NCBI RefSeq assembly: GCF_001591685.1
Contig: NZ_BCVJ01000013.1
Location: 1-41,747 of the forward strand
From: Ligilactobacillus murinus DSM 20452 = NBRC 14221
GTDB lineage: Bacteria > Bacillota > Bacilli > Lactobacillales > Lactobacillaceae
Reading direction: 5' to 3'
DNA length: 41,747 nt
Part shown: one piece after another, positions 17,420 through 27,487 of the stretch
How the letters are laid out: every line of letters starts with the position of its first letter
How positions within the stretch are numbered: the first letter of the stretch is position 1
Notes under the pieces: generated by a model
Seen by the model: the letters and a program-made list of their open reading frames with translations, nothing else
Database searches by the model: none
What the model was told of the DNA's origin: nothing
Position numbers and translations under genes: made by a program

Positions 17420-18991
17420 TTAGTGAAATGAATTCTTGGGATCTAAAACCATGGCTTCAGCTAATGCGACTTCGTTATACAAGTCATACAGATCAGTCGA
17501 ATCAACTTCACCTGCCTCCAGTAATTCTGCCAAATACTCACGTTCAATATAAAATGACCATAACAAAGCTTGTTGTTCTAAGGAGCGTTCGACCTTATTG
17601 AAAGCTGGGCGACGTGAAACGTAAAACCACTGTTGCCAAAATTGGCGCAAACTGGTCTCTGAATTTTGGTCACGCAGATCATAGATCACACTTTGCTTTA
17701 CTTTTTCAGGCAGATACATATGCTCAACTTCACTGATCGCGCGATTGATCATCTCTTGGCGATATTTTTTCTTTTCACCTGTATCATGCTCTTCTTTTGG
17801 CAAAATAAACCAAAAAACGATGCTTGGAACTAACATACTCAAAATGATCATTACTGATTCAGACATGATGACTAAGTTGAATTGATTTGAACTTAGCCCC
17901 AAACTTGCTGCCATAAAGACAAGCGCTAAAGTAACCGCTCCATGAACACCACCTAACGAAAAGATCAAGGCGCTACGGTGACCACGCTTCATGATCAGTA
18001 AAACGTAGAGATAGCGAACAAGTAAATTCAGGGCGTATAAGACGATTCCAGCTGTGATCCAGATCCACGATGAGAAAGTTACATCTTCGTCCATAACGAT
18101 CCGGACAAAGTTTAAGCCTAAGATCAAAAAGACAGCATTATTCAATAACTCTTGCACTAAAGAAAAAATATTATTTCCTAAATAAAATTGCTGCATATCA
18201 CTGAAACGACTCCGCTGGGCTTCACTGTTATGCAATAAGCCAGCACATACGACCGCAATGATCCCTGATACATGGATCTCTTCAGCTAAAACATAAATGA
18301 TAAATGGTAAGGCCACAGCTAACATGATCTGGGCGTTGACTGCATTATCAAAAGGCAAACGGATCAAGGCTTGGCGAAAGAAGATCGCAATAAAAGCAAC
18401 AATAGCCCCAAATAAAGCTCCACCGATCGCTGCAAATAAGAAGTTTATGATCGTTGAGCTATAATCGATCTCTCCTCGAAGTAAAAACAGCACCGTTGCA
18501 TTCAATAAGATGATCCCAGAAGCATCATTGAATAAGGCTTCCATTTTTAGCATATTTTTTTCGCTCTTCGGCAACTGTAGCCCTTCAGAAACAGATTCAG
18601 TCGCTGTTGCATCAGTTGGGGTACTGATCGCAGCCATCACTAATGCTAGTGACAAGCCGATCCCCGTGATATATGAGAGTGCAAACCCCGTTATTACAGT
18701 ACTGATAACTACTAAAACAACTACGATTCCCAAGATAGTTTTGAGTTTGTGCCCCACACGATTGAGATTCATCGCCTGCCCTTCAAAGAAGAGCAATGGT
18801 GCAATGACCGTGATCATAAAGACCTCAGGCTCAAACTCGGGGATCATATCGTTGAAAAGGGGTATACTAGCAATTATTGCGCCAACTGCCATACTGACAT
18901 AATTTTCCGAGATCTTTGGAAAAAACTGCGCTAAAATACTAGCTGCTATTGAGGCAAAGATCAACAGTAGCCACCCACTTAATTCATGCAT
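17420..18991 (-). CDS. CPA1 family Na+/H+ antiporter
   Basis: A 523-residue antiporter: about 12 membrane helices to residue 400, then a soluble C-terminus of about 120 residues. The ion-binding site motif is visible in LFNDASGIILLN, and the helix after it; TPTDATATESVSEG is the typical TM4-5 loop. C-terminal cytoplasmic part is helical and charged, as in the NhaK/NhaP-type proteins, where it regulates transport. It should export Na+ or K+ for H+ in pH and salt homeostasis. GGGAGAG precedes the ATG. It is a single gene, transcribed towards pepO. Confidence 0.93.
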   Translation of the reverse strand: MHELSGWLLLIFASIAASILAQFFPKISENYVSMAVGAIIASIPLFNDMIPEFEPEVFMITVIAPLLFFEGQAMNLNRVGHKLKTILGIVVVLVVISTVITGFALSYITGIGLSLALVMAAISTPTDATATESVSEGLQLPKSEKNMLKMEALFNDASGIILLNATVLFLLRGEIDYSSTIINFLFAAIGGALFGAIVAFIAIFFRQALIRLPFDNAVNAQIMLAVALPFIIYVLAEEIHVSGIIAVVCAGLLHNSEAQRSRFSDMQQFYLGNNIFSLVQELLNNAVFLILGLNFVRIVMDEDVTFSSWIWITAGIVLYALNLLVRYLYVLLIMKRGHRSALIFSLGGVHGAVTLALVFMAASLGLSSNQFNLVIMSESVMIILSMLVPSIVFWFILPKEEHDTGEKKKYRQEMINRAISEVEHMYLPEKVKQSVIYDLRDQNSETSLRQFWQQWFYVSRRPAFNKVERSLEQQALLWSFYIEREYLAELLEAGEVDSTDLYDLYNEVALAEAMVLDPKNSFH

Positions 18992-19039
18992 AAAAATCTC
19001 TCCCGTTTTTCTTTCATCATATCAGAAAAACCGAACAAA

Positions 19040-19522
19040 TTACCACTTTTGCGCTCTTATCTTAGGTGCTCTGCGGGCCAAGACCAATCCCAGCCCAGTC
19101 CCAACTATCCCTTGTAATAAATTAGTCGCTATCCCTAAGATCCCGGCACTCCAGCCATATAACAAACTATCGGCGCTAAAATATCCCCCAACTAAAACTA
19201 CGATCGCTCCTCCACAAACTAGGAGCTGTTCTTTTAAAGATCTAGTCTGCGCTGTTCCGACAAGCGCTCCTTGTGTCCCATGGATCACCAACGAAAAGAG
19301 CATGTACTGCGGATAACCGCTGAAGAGATCGAGTAAAAAGCCACTCAAGCCCCCGACTAACGCACCACTGCGCACTCCAAAAACGAGCCCTGAAAAAACG
19401 ATCCCTGCATCACATAAATTGATATTTCCATGTGTAAATGCTACCGGGATCAAAAATATGCGTGCCACAGCTACATTTAAGGCTGTGATCAAAGCTAACG
19501 TCACGATTTGTCTAGTCTTCAT
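19040..19522 (-). CDS. ECF transporter S component, likely vitamin B6
   Basis: A 160-residue membrane protein with five or six helices and an Ala-rich first helix (TLALITALNVAVARIFL) that fits the S component fold of energy-coupling factor transporters. The following signature is FTHGNINLCDAGIVFSGLVFG. No A or T component is nearby, so it uses the shared ECF module. The gene overlaps the upstream pyridoxine-type kinase by 11 bases, which points to pyridoxine/pyridoxamine as substrate; a hydroxymethylpyrimidine specificity is the main alternative. AAGGGG is the ribosome site. Confidence 0.85.
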   Translation of the reverse strand: MKTRQIVTLALITALNVAVARIFLIPVAFTHGNINLCDAGIVFSGLVFGVRSGALVGGLSGFLLDLFSGYPQYMLFSLVIHGTQGALVGTAQTRSLKEQLLVCGGAIVVLVGGYFSADSLLYGWSAGILGIATNLLQGIVGTGLGLVLARRAPKIRAQKW

Positions 19523-20348
19523 GTGATATCCCCTTTGCTAATTTGGGCAATAATTCGCCCAGATAGATCCCATAACTACGCTCAACATTTTGATCAGCGG
19601 TCTGGATCAAGGCTTGTTGTGTCAAACTCGTGGCTTGCTTTATCGCCTGTTCAAACGAAACTCCTTGCCGTAAAAATGAAGCTAAGAGAGCCGCAAAAAC
19701 ATCACCACTACCATAGAAGTGCCCCTTTACTTTAGGTAAGACACAGGTTTTTAATTGTCCCTCTTCAAGCCAAATGCATCCCTTTTGTCCATCCAACTCG
19801 ACGCCAGTGATGACAGCCCTGCCTCCTGGGCGTAAAAGCCGTTCAACCTCGCAGGTTAATTGGGTCAGATCTGGGGTATTTTGCATTTGCCCTGTTAAAA
19901 ATTTTGCTTCAGTCAAATTCGGAGTCGCAAAATCAGCTACTTGCAACAATTTTTTTTGCAAAGCTAAATGCCGTTCATCTAAATTGGGGTAAAATTTCCC
20001 CTCATCAGCAAAAACTGGATCGATCACAACTAATTCTAACTTGGCCTGGTTTAAATATTGGTATAGTGCTTTACCGGTAGCTAAATTATCGATATAACCA
20101 ACTAACGCTGCTGTAATATTAACATTTTGTGTTTGCCAATGCGCAAAAGTCGCTTTGACAAAGGAGTAGCAATCACTGACTGCAGGTGTGCCAAAGCCTT
20201 CACTTTGAGTCGATAATAAGCTCGTCGGTAAGATAGCTAACGGGATCTTTTGAACTTGTAAGATCGGGATCGCAACTGCCAGTGAAAGATTACCGATCGC
20301 TGAAAGATCTTGAGCCACAAGCATCTTTTCATCAAATTTTATCTGCAT
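19512..20348 (-). CDS. pdxK: Pyridoxine/pyridoxamine kinase
   Basis: A 278-residue ribokinase-fold kinase of the PdxK/PdxY/ThiD family: substrate end LVAQDLSAIGNLSLAVAIP, phosphate/metal motif DPVF (about 110-113), and anion hole/catalytic base in GHFYGSGDVFAALL with the Asp at residue 216. GSGD instead of GTGD is common in this group. It would phosphorylate imported B6 vitamers to make PLP. ATG at 20348 lies eight bases after AGGGGG; a TTG just before it is less likely. Coupled to the S component gene behind it. Confidence 0.88.
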   Translation of the reverse strand: MQIKFDEKMLVAQDLSAIGNLSLAVAIPILQVQKIPLAILPTSLLSTQSEGFGTPAVSDCYSFVKATFAHWQTQNVNITAALVGYIDNLATGKALYQYLNQAKLELVVIDPVFADEGKFYPNLDERHLALQKKLLQVADFATPNLTEAKFLTGQMQNTPDLTQLTCEVERLLRPGGRAVITGVELDGQKGCIWLEEGQLKTCVLPKVKGHFYGSGDVFAALLASFLRQGVSFEQAIKQATSLTQQALIQTADQNVERSYGIYLGELLPKLAKGISHED

Positions 20349-20385
20349 CAATTTTACCCCCTGAAATGTCAGTCTTAATTACTTA

Positions 20386-20413
20386 ACTATAGCTTTTTTT
20401 TGGCATATTTCAA
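20386..20413 (-). promoter_or_regulatory. pdxK promoter
   Basis: TTGAAA (20408-20413 on minus), 16-base spacer with an A run, then TATAGT (20386-20391). It serves pdxK and the S component gene. Confidence 0.65.
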
Positions 20414-20425
20414 GTTTATCACCAT

Positions 20426-20462
20426 TGTAACCGTTTTCTCAAGTCATAAAAAATGGTATACT
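20426..20462 (+). promoter_or_regulatory. butA promoter with cre site
   Basis: TGTAACCGTTTTCT (20426-20439) fits the CcpA cre consensus at 13 of 14 places. TGGTATACT (20454-20462) is an extended -10 box. The cre lies over the -35 area, so CcpA would act on this promoter in response to sugar. Confidence 0.65.
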
Positions 20463-20493
20463 TAACTAAGGAGTTAGTTGCTAAATTCAATAA

Positions 20494-21291
<798 letters not shown>

Positions 21292-21306
21292 AATTTTGCT
21301 ATAGTA

Positions 21307-21342
21307 AACTAAGCAAGCTGATCTAGCTTGCTTAGTTTTTTT
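21307..21342 (+). terminator. Intrinsic terminator after butA
   Basis: AACTAAGCAAGCT (21307-21319) pairs perfectly with 21325-21337, followed by a T run to 21342. Confidence 0.95.
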
Positions 21343-21355
21343 ATGAGGTGATAAT

Positions 21356-22027
21356 ATGTGGGGCACTATTTTTAATGCTGGAATGATCATCTTAGGCAGT
21401 GGGTTAGGGCTGCTCTTTAAAAAAGGGCTCAAACCTGCCTATCATCAAACTTTGCTGCAAGCGTTGGGACTTTGTGTTATTTTGTTAGGGATAAGCACTG
21501 CTAGTACTAGTCTGCAAAAAAGTTCATTACCGGTCTTATTTATCGTCAGTTTGACAGTAGGCAGTTTGCTCGGACAAGCTTTGCGTTTGGAAGAACGGTT
21601 TGAAACACTGACGAAAAAATTGGGCTCAGCTGAAACTAGTGGGGCGATCACGACTGGGATCTTACTCTTTTGTCTTGGTTCGCTTTCGATCCTTGGGCCA
21701 TTTAAAGCCGCGTTAGATCACGACTATACCTATCTGATCACCAACGGCCTACTCGATGGGATCACTTCGCTTATCCTAGCTTCTGCTTATGGTTTTGCGA
21801 TCGCTATTTGTGGTGTCGTCCTCTTTTTTTGGCAAGGTAGTTTATACTTGATCGCCCTTAGTTTAGCTGGTAGCATCTCTTCATCTTTGATGACTGAGCT
21901 CTCGATCATTGGTGGAATATTGATCTTTGTTTCTGGGACAAATATTCTCAAATTGACTAAGATCAGCGTTTTAAATCTCTTACCCAGTTTACTTATCCCA
22001 CCACTGTACTTGTTATTTTGGCATTAA
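21356..22027 (+). CDS. DUF554 membrane protein
   Basis: A 223-residue protein with seven or so helices. Sequence features of DUF554 (YdfK/YqgA group) are visible: start WGTIFNAGMIILGSGLGLLF, LTVGSLLGQALRLEERFETL, TGILLFCLGSLSILGPFKAAL and SGTNIL near the end. Function is unknown; transport of small molecules is a guess from the fold. AGGTGAT precedes the ATG, and only 13 bases separate it from the butA terminator, so its promoter is unclear and it may depend on read-through. Confidence 0.9.
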   Translation: MWGTIFNAGMIILGSGLGLLFKKGLKPAYHQTLLQALGLCVILLGISTASTSLQKSSLPVLFIVSLTVGSLLGQALRLEERFETLTKKLGSAETSGAITTGILLFCLGSLSILGPFKAALDHDYTYLITNGLLDGITSLILASAYGFAIAICGVVLFFWQGSLYLIALSLAGSISSSLMTELSIIGGILIFVSGTNILKLTKISVLNLLPSLLIPPLYLLFWH

Positions 22028-22066
22028 AAAAGGAAAGCCTTGCACAAAAGCTTTCCTTTTTCTTTT
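22026..22066. terminator. Bidirectional terminator
   Basis: AAAAAGGAAAGC (22027-22038) pairs with GCTTTCCTTTTT (22050-22061). It serves the DUF554 gene and, on the minus strand, the end of the binding-protein array. Confidence 0.9.
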
Positions 22067-23804
22067 ATTCAGTAAATGCGATATCTTCCCACAAAGTGTC
22101 ACTTTTGGCTGTTCCTAAAGAAACATTCGTCAATTTCTTAGAGAAGACCTTTGTTTCATACCGGAAGCGGAGTGGAACGATATAAGCTTCTTGATTCATA
22201 TACGCTTGCCACTTGTAAAACTGCTTGATCTGATAATTAGTGTTGAAGGCCTCTTTTGAACTCAACGATTCGAGCAATTCCGTGTTTTCTTTAGTAACAA
22301 AATGGCTTAGATTATATGGATTATTGGGCAGATATGTCCCGGCAATGCTTGTTGTCGGCACGCTTGTGACGCTCCAGTTACTGAGGTACACATCATATCC
22401 TTCACCGTCTTTGGTCAACTGTTCGATGTAAGAGTTGAATTCTTGTAGCCGGCTGTCCTTTAATTTGACTTTGACACCGATCTTCTTCCACTGTTGGAGA
22501 TAAGATTCGATCGCCGTTCGGTTGTTCGCACTATCTGTGCTGACTGGGGCTAACAATTTCAAAGTAAATGGTTTTCCATTTGGCAAAGTCCGATAGCCAT
22601 TTTTTTGCATCTTGTAGCCAGCTTGATCCAATAATTTATTGGCTTTCTTTAGGTTTAAATAATACCCTTTTAACTTATGATCACTATATTTACCAAAAAC
22701 ATCTGGAACGATCGTATTGGCACGATAATTCAAACCATAACCGAATTTCTTTGTCATTTGATTCATATTAAGCGCATATCCCATGGCTTGGCGTAATGCT
22801 TTATCTTGCACGGGTGTCTTGCGATCCATTACGTTGACACCATCTTTGAAGTGCCCGACTTTAAAGCCAAGATAGTAATAATAACGCTCTTTTTTACCTA
22901 AAACAACATATTGCGATAATTTTCTTACTTTATTATAGACCTCAGGACTCTCATTTAATAAAACATCATATTTATTAGCGCGCATCGCCTCGGTAGCGTG
23001 ACTAGGATTGACCATTTCGACCGTGATCTTGGCTAGATTTGGCTTTTTGCCCCCATAATACTTATTCGGGACCCATTCGATCGATTCACCCTTGACCATG
23101 TTTTTGATCTTGAATGGTCCATAGAATAGGGGATCTTTTTGAAGTTTATCACTGGAGGCTAATTGATCAAAGGGGATCCCTTTTAAATAATGATAGGGCA
23201 TTACTTTGCCGATGACATAACCAGAACCTGGAAACTTCATCTCGGGTTTCATTTCTTTAAAGTGGATGACCAAAGTTTTTTCATCTTTGACCTCTAAGCC
23301 CGAGATCTTATCTGCTTTGCCAGTATGATACTCCTCGACCCCGACGATATTGCGATATTTATTGTAGCCCGCAGAATTGACATCTTTATTTGAAACTACT
23401 TCATAAGTATACTCCATGTCTTTAGCCTCAACTGGATGCCCATCTGACCACCGCGTTTTTTTATTGATCTTGACCGTCGCTGTCTTTTGCTTATAATCAA
23501 ACGCTACGTTCGCTAAGCCCCCCTTAGCATACGTAAAATCATTATTTACTCTAAATAAACTGTAATCTCCAAATTGAGATACATCTGCTGTTGGACCATC
23601 TACCCTTAGCATATCAGCAAAAACACCTTTAAAAACACCTTCCGATGCGTAAGCGACACGTAAAGTACCACCCTTTTTTGCTTTTTTATGGTTATTATAT
23701 TCCAGTGGCAACTTAGCTGCAGTTACACTATTGGTGACTGTTCCTGCGACCATCAGCGCAGTCGCTAAAGCCAAAGCACTTTTCACTACCCATTTTTTAT
23801 TCAT
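22065..23804 (-). CDS. Peptide ABC substrate-binding protein, copy 1
   Basis: A 579-residue extracellular solute-binding protein family 5 (OppA-like). Start MNKKWVVK at 23804 has AGGGGG upstream; longer frames to 23840 lack a ribosome site. A signal peptide (ALALATALMVAGTVTNSVTA) ends in an A-x-A type site with no lipobox Cys. The mature part opens KKGGTLRVAYAS; WSDGHPVEAKD, FYGPFKIKNMVKGESIEWVPNKYYGGKKP and LRQAMGYALNM are hallmarks. It is the third of three tandem paralogues behind yaaA and would feed peptides to OppBCDF. It must be held at the surface by means other than a lipid. Confidence 0.92.
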   Translation of the reverse strand: MNKKWVVKSALALATALMVAGTVTNSVTAAKLPLEYNNHKKAKKGGTLRVAYASEGVFKGVFADMLRVDGPTADVSQFGDYSLFRVNNDFTYAKGGLANVAFDYKQKTATVKINKKTRWSDGHPVEAKDMEYTYEVVSNKDVNSAGYNKYRNIVGVEEYHTGKADKISGLEVKDEKTLVIHFKEMKPEMKFPGSGYVIGKVMPYHYLKGIPFDQLASSDKLQKDPLFYGPFKIKNMVKGESIEWVPNKYYGGKKPNLAKITVEMVNPSHATEAMRANKYDVLLNESPEVYNKVRKLSQYVVLGKKERYYYYLGFKVGHFKDGVNVMDRKTPVQDKALRQAMGYALNMNQMTKKFGYGLNYRANTIVPDVFGKYSDHKLKGYYLNLKKANKLLDQAGYKMQKNGYRTLPNGKPFTLKLLAPVSTDSANNRTAIESYLQQWKKIGVKVKLKDSRLQEFNSYIEQLTKDGEGYDVYLSNWSVTSVPTTSIAGTYLPNNPYNLSHFVTKENTELLESLSSKEAFNTNYQIKQFYKWQAYMNQEAYIVPLRFRYETKVFSKKLTNVSLGTAKSDTLWEDIAFTE

Positions 23805-23886
23805 TTTGATCTTTCCCCCTTGTTTTTTAGACAGGTGCAAGACCTATCTTTTCATCCACACTTCATTTCAGTAATAACCCTTAAAT

Positions 23887-25629
23887 TTATTTGGTAAACG
23901 CAATATCTTCCCACAGCGTTTGGCTCTTTGTTGGATCAAGCGATACATTTGTCAGTTTTTTGTTGAAAACATAAGTCTCATACTCAAAATATCTTGGAAC
24001 AATGTAAGCTTCCTTATTCATATATGCTTGCCACTTATAAAACTGTTTGATCTGATAATCAGTATTGAAAGCCTCTTTTGAACTCAAAGATTCGACCAAT
24101 TTTGTATTTTCCTTAGTAACAAAATGTCCCAGGTTATATGGATTATTGGGCAGATATGTCCCAGCGATACTTGCTGTCGGGGCACTCGTCACCGTCCACG
24201 CACTGAGCCAAACATCATAGCCCTTGCCATCATTTGTCAACTGCTCAATATAAGAGTTAAATTCTTGCAAGCGATCGTTCTTTAACTTGACTCTGACACC
24301 GATCTTCTTCCATTGTTGCAGATACATTTCAACTGAAGTCCGATTACCAGAACTGCTCGAACTAGCTGGTGCTAACAGACGTAAAGTAAAGGGTTTCCCA
24401 TTTGGCAAAGTCCGATAGCCGTCTTTTTGCATCTTGTAGCCCGCTTTATCCAATAATTTGTTAGCTTTTTTTAGATCCAAGGGATAACCTTTTTGCTTGT
24501 GATCATTGTATCTACCAAAAGCATCCGGGACGATCGTATTAGCGCGATACTCCAAGCCATGGCCAAATTTCTTTGTTATTTGATCCATATTGAGCGCATA
24601 GCCCATCGCTTGGCGTAATGCCCGATCTTGCACAGGTGTCTTACGATCCATTACGTTGACCCCGTTTTTGAAATGCCCGACTTTAAAGCCAACATATGCA
24701 TAAAATTGTTCCTTTTTACCTAAAACGACATATTGGGACATTTTTTTCATCTTACTGTAGACTGATGGCCCCTCATTTAACAAAACATCGTACTTGTTGG
24801 CCTGCATAGCCGCCGCTGCATGACCTGGATCGACCATTTCGATCGTGATCTTAGAAAGATTTGGCTTTTTGCCCCCATAATATTTATTAGGGACCCATTC
24901 GATCGATTCACCTTTGACCATGTTTTTGATCTTAAATGGACCATAGAATAATGGATCTTTTTGGAGTTTGTCACTGGCGACTAATTTATCAAAAGGAACA
25001 TCTTTTAAGTAATGATAAGGCATCACTTTACCAATGATATAACCAGAATTTACAAACTCCATTTCTGGACGCATCTCTTTGAAATGAAGCACACAGGTCT
25101 TTTCATCCTTGACTTCTATCCCTGAGATCTTATCTGCTTTGCCATCGTGATACTCTTCTACGCCAACGACATCACGCACTTTGTCATCATAGTAACCAGA
25201 ATTAGTAGCCGGATTAGCCACCACTTCATAAGTGTAGGCCATATCTTTTGCTTCTACTGGATGCCCATCTGACCAACGTGCCTTTTACTTGATCTTAACA
25301 GTCGCGGTCTTTTGTGCTTGATCAAAAGTAACTTCGGCTAAGCCACCTTTTGTATACTTATGATCAGCATTTGCTCTAAACAAATTATAGTCACCAAATT
25401 GTGAAACATCTGAAGTTGGTCCATCGACTCTTAAAACATCCGAGAAGACCCCTTTAAAAACTCCACTAGATGAGTAACCCACATGTAACGTCCCACCTTT
25501 TTTAACTTTTTTATGGTTACTGTATTCTAATGGCATTTTGGATGCTGTCACACTATTTCCAACTGTTCCTGTGACCATTAGCGCTGTCGCTAAGGCCAAG
25601 GTACTCTTTACTACCCATTTTTTATTCAT
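23887..25629 (-). pseudogene. Peptide-binding protein copy 2, stopped by one codon
   Basis: The same kind of gene as copies 1 and 3, starting MNKKWVVK at 25629 behind GGGG. Codon 115 is TAA (25285-25287) where copies 1 and 3 have Lys (KINKKTRW, KIKKSTRW; here KIK-stop-KARW). The frame before and after is the same and the rest to 23887 is intact and conserved, so the break is one A-to-T change (AAA to TAA). A truncated 114-residue product should be inactive; a product starting at the internal Met (25242) would lack the signal peptide. The lack of other damage suggests a recent event or a sequence error. Confidence 0.9.
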
Positions 25630-25707
25630 CTCGCTTTTCCCCTTTTATTTTTTCTTGTTCGGCATAAAGCCTGCTTCCGACTCTTGACAGTCTTTAAGCA
25701 GTGCCTT

Positions 25708-27450
25708 TTATTTGGTAAAGGCAATATCTTCCCACAATGTTGCACCCTTCTTGGTATCTAAAGTCACATTGGTCAACTTCTTTGAGAAAGTATAGGTGTC
25801 ATATTGAAATTGTCTTGGGATGATATAAGCTTCTTTATTCATATACGCTTGCCACTTGTAGAACTGCTTGATCTGATAATCAGTATTGAACGCTTCTTTT
25901 GAGCTCAATGATTTGATCAATTTTGTATTTTCTTTAGTAACAAAATGGCTTAGATTATACGGATTATTTGGTAAATACGTCTCAGCAAGGCTTGAGGTCG
26001 GAGCACTTGATACGTTCCAATTACTCAGATAAACATCATAGCCTTCACCATCATTAGTCAATTGTTCGATGTAAGAATTAAACTCTTGGAGACGACCACC
26101 TTTTAATTCGACTTTGACACCGATCTTTTTCCATTGTTGCAGATACACTTCGACCGCATTTCGATTTCCGGCATTATCTGAACTCATCGCTGCTAGCAAC
26201 TTCAAAGTAAATGGCTTGCCATTAGGTAAAGTGCGGTAACCATTTTTTTGCATCTTATACCCTGCTTTATCTAGTAACCTATTGGCCTTTTTCAAGTCTA
26301 ATGGATAGCCTTTTAGCTTATGATCGTTATATTTTCCAAACGCATCCGGGACGATCGTATTAGCACGATATTTTAGACCATAGCCAAATTTCTTTGAGAT
26401 CTGATCCATATTGAGTGCATACCCCATCGCTTGGCGCAAAGCGCGGTCTTGCACAGGTGTCTTACGATCCATTACATTGACTCCATTTTTAAAATGACCG
26501 ACCTTAAAACCTACATAGGAGTAATACTTCGCTTTTTTCCCTAAAACAACGTATTGAGGTAATTTTTTCACCTTATTGTAGATCGATGGACTTTGTTCCA
26601 ACAAAACATCATATTTGTTAGCCTTCAACGCAGCGGCGGCATGCCCTGGATCGACCACTTCAACGACGATCTTAGATAAATTAGGTTTCTTCCCCCCATA
26701 GTACTTATTGGGGACCCACTCGATCGATTCGCCTTTGACCATGTTTTTGATCTTAAATGGACCATAAAACAGCGGCGTTTTTTGTATCTTATCACTGGAA
26801 GCTAACTTATCAAACGGAACATCTTTTAAGTAATGATAAGGCATCACTTCACCAAGAACATAACCTGAACCTGGGAATTTCATTTCAGGTTTCATCTCTT
26901 TGAAATGGATGACACAAGTCTTTTCATCTTTAACTTCCACCCCTGAAATATTATCGGCTTTACCTTCGTGATATTCTTCCATCCCAACAACATCACGTGA
27001 TCTATCATCGTAATCACCCGAATTCGTCGCTGGATTAGCTATTACTTCATAGGTGTAGGCTATATCTTTTGCTTCTACTGGGTGTCCGTCTGACCAACGT
27101 GTGCTTTTTTTGATTTTAACCGTGGCTGTTTTTTGCTTCTGATCAAAAGTTACATCCGCTAAGCCACCTTTGGCATACGTATAGTCATCATTAATGCTAA
27201 ACAAACTATACTCACCAAATTGTGCAACTTCTGAAGTCGGTCCATCAATACGCAACGGTGGCGCAAATATTCCTTTAAAGCCCCCACCAGAGGCTAAGCC
27301 AACGTGTAAGGTCCCACCCTTAACTTGCTTTTTATGGCTACTATATTCCAGTGGTAACTTATTGGCAGAAACACTTGGACCAACTGTCCCTTGAACCATT
27401 ACCACTGTTGCTAGTGCTAAGATACTTTTTACGACCCCTTTTTTATTCAT
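25708..27450 (-). CDS. Peptide ABC substrate-binding protein, copy 3
   Basis: A 580-residue intact paralogue of copy 1 with the same hallmarks (KQVKGGTLHVGLAS, WSDGHPVEAKD, FYGPFKIKNMVKGESIEW, LRQAMGYALNM, NNPYNLSHFVTKENT). Signal peptide ILALATVVMVQGTVGPSVSA, again without lipobox Cys. Differences among copies cluster in short stretches (for example the region after GYVLG and the peptide-contact region near AAMSSDNAG), which suggests different peptide preferences. GAAGGGG precedes the ATG. It starts 37 bases after yaaA, so the two may be co-transcribed. Confidence 0.92.
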   Translation of the reverse strand: MNKKGVVKSILALATVVMVQGTVGPSVSANKLPLEYSSHKKQVKGGTLHVGLASGGGFKGIFAPPLRIDGPTSEVAQFGEYSLFSINDDYTYAKGGLADVTFDQKQKTATVKIKKSTRWSDGHPVEAKDIAYTYEVIANPATNSGDYDDRSRDVVGMEEYHEGKADNISGVEVKDEKTCVIHFKEMKPEMKFPGSGYVLGEVMPYHYLKDVPFDKLASSDKIQKTPLFYGPFKIKNMVKGESIEWVPNKYYGGKKPNLSKIVVEVVDPGHAAAALKANKYDVLLEQSPSIYNKVKKLPQYVVLGKKAKYYSYVGFKVGHFKNGVNVMDRKTPVQDRALRQAMGYALNMDQISKKFGYGLKYRANTIVPDAFGKYNDHKLKGYPLDLKKANRLLDKAGYKMQKNGYRTLPNGKPFTLKLLAAMSSDNAGNRNAVEVYLQQWKKIGVKVELKGGRLQEFNSYIEQLTNDGEGYDVYLSNWNVSSAPTSSLAETYLPNNPYNLSHFVTKENTKLIKSLSSKEAFNTDYQIKQFYKWQAYMNKEAYIIPRQFQYDTYTFSKKLTNVTLDTKKGATLWEDIAFTK

Positions 27451-27487
27451 CTTGCCCCTTCTTCCTTTTTATCTTGACTCTAATGAT

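Noticed and set aside
23820-23850. Hairpin GATAGGT/ACCTGTC between copies 2 and 1 as terminator
   Set aside because: It is followed by A-rich rather than T-rich sequence on the minus strand.
23887-25242. The downstream part of copy 2 as a separate 451-residue gene
   Set aside because: It lacks a signal peptide, the first lobe and a ribosome site; it is the tail of a gene broken by one stop codon.
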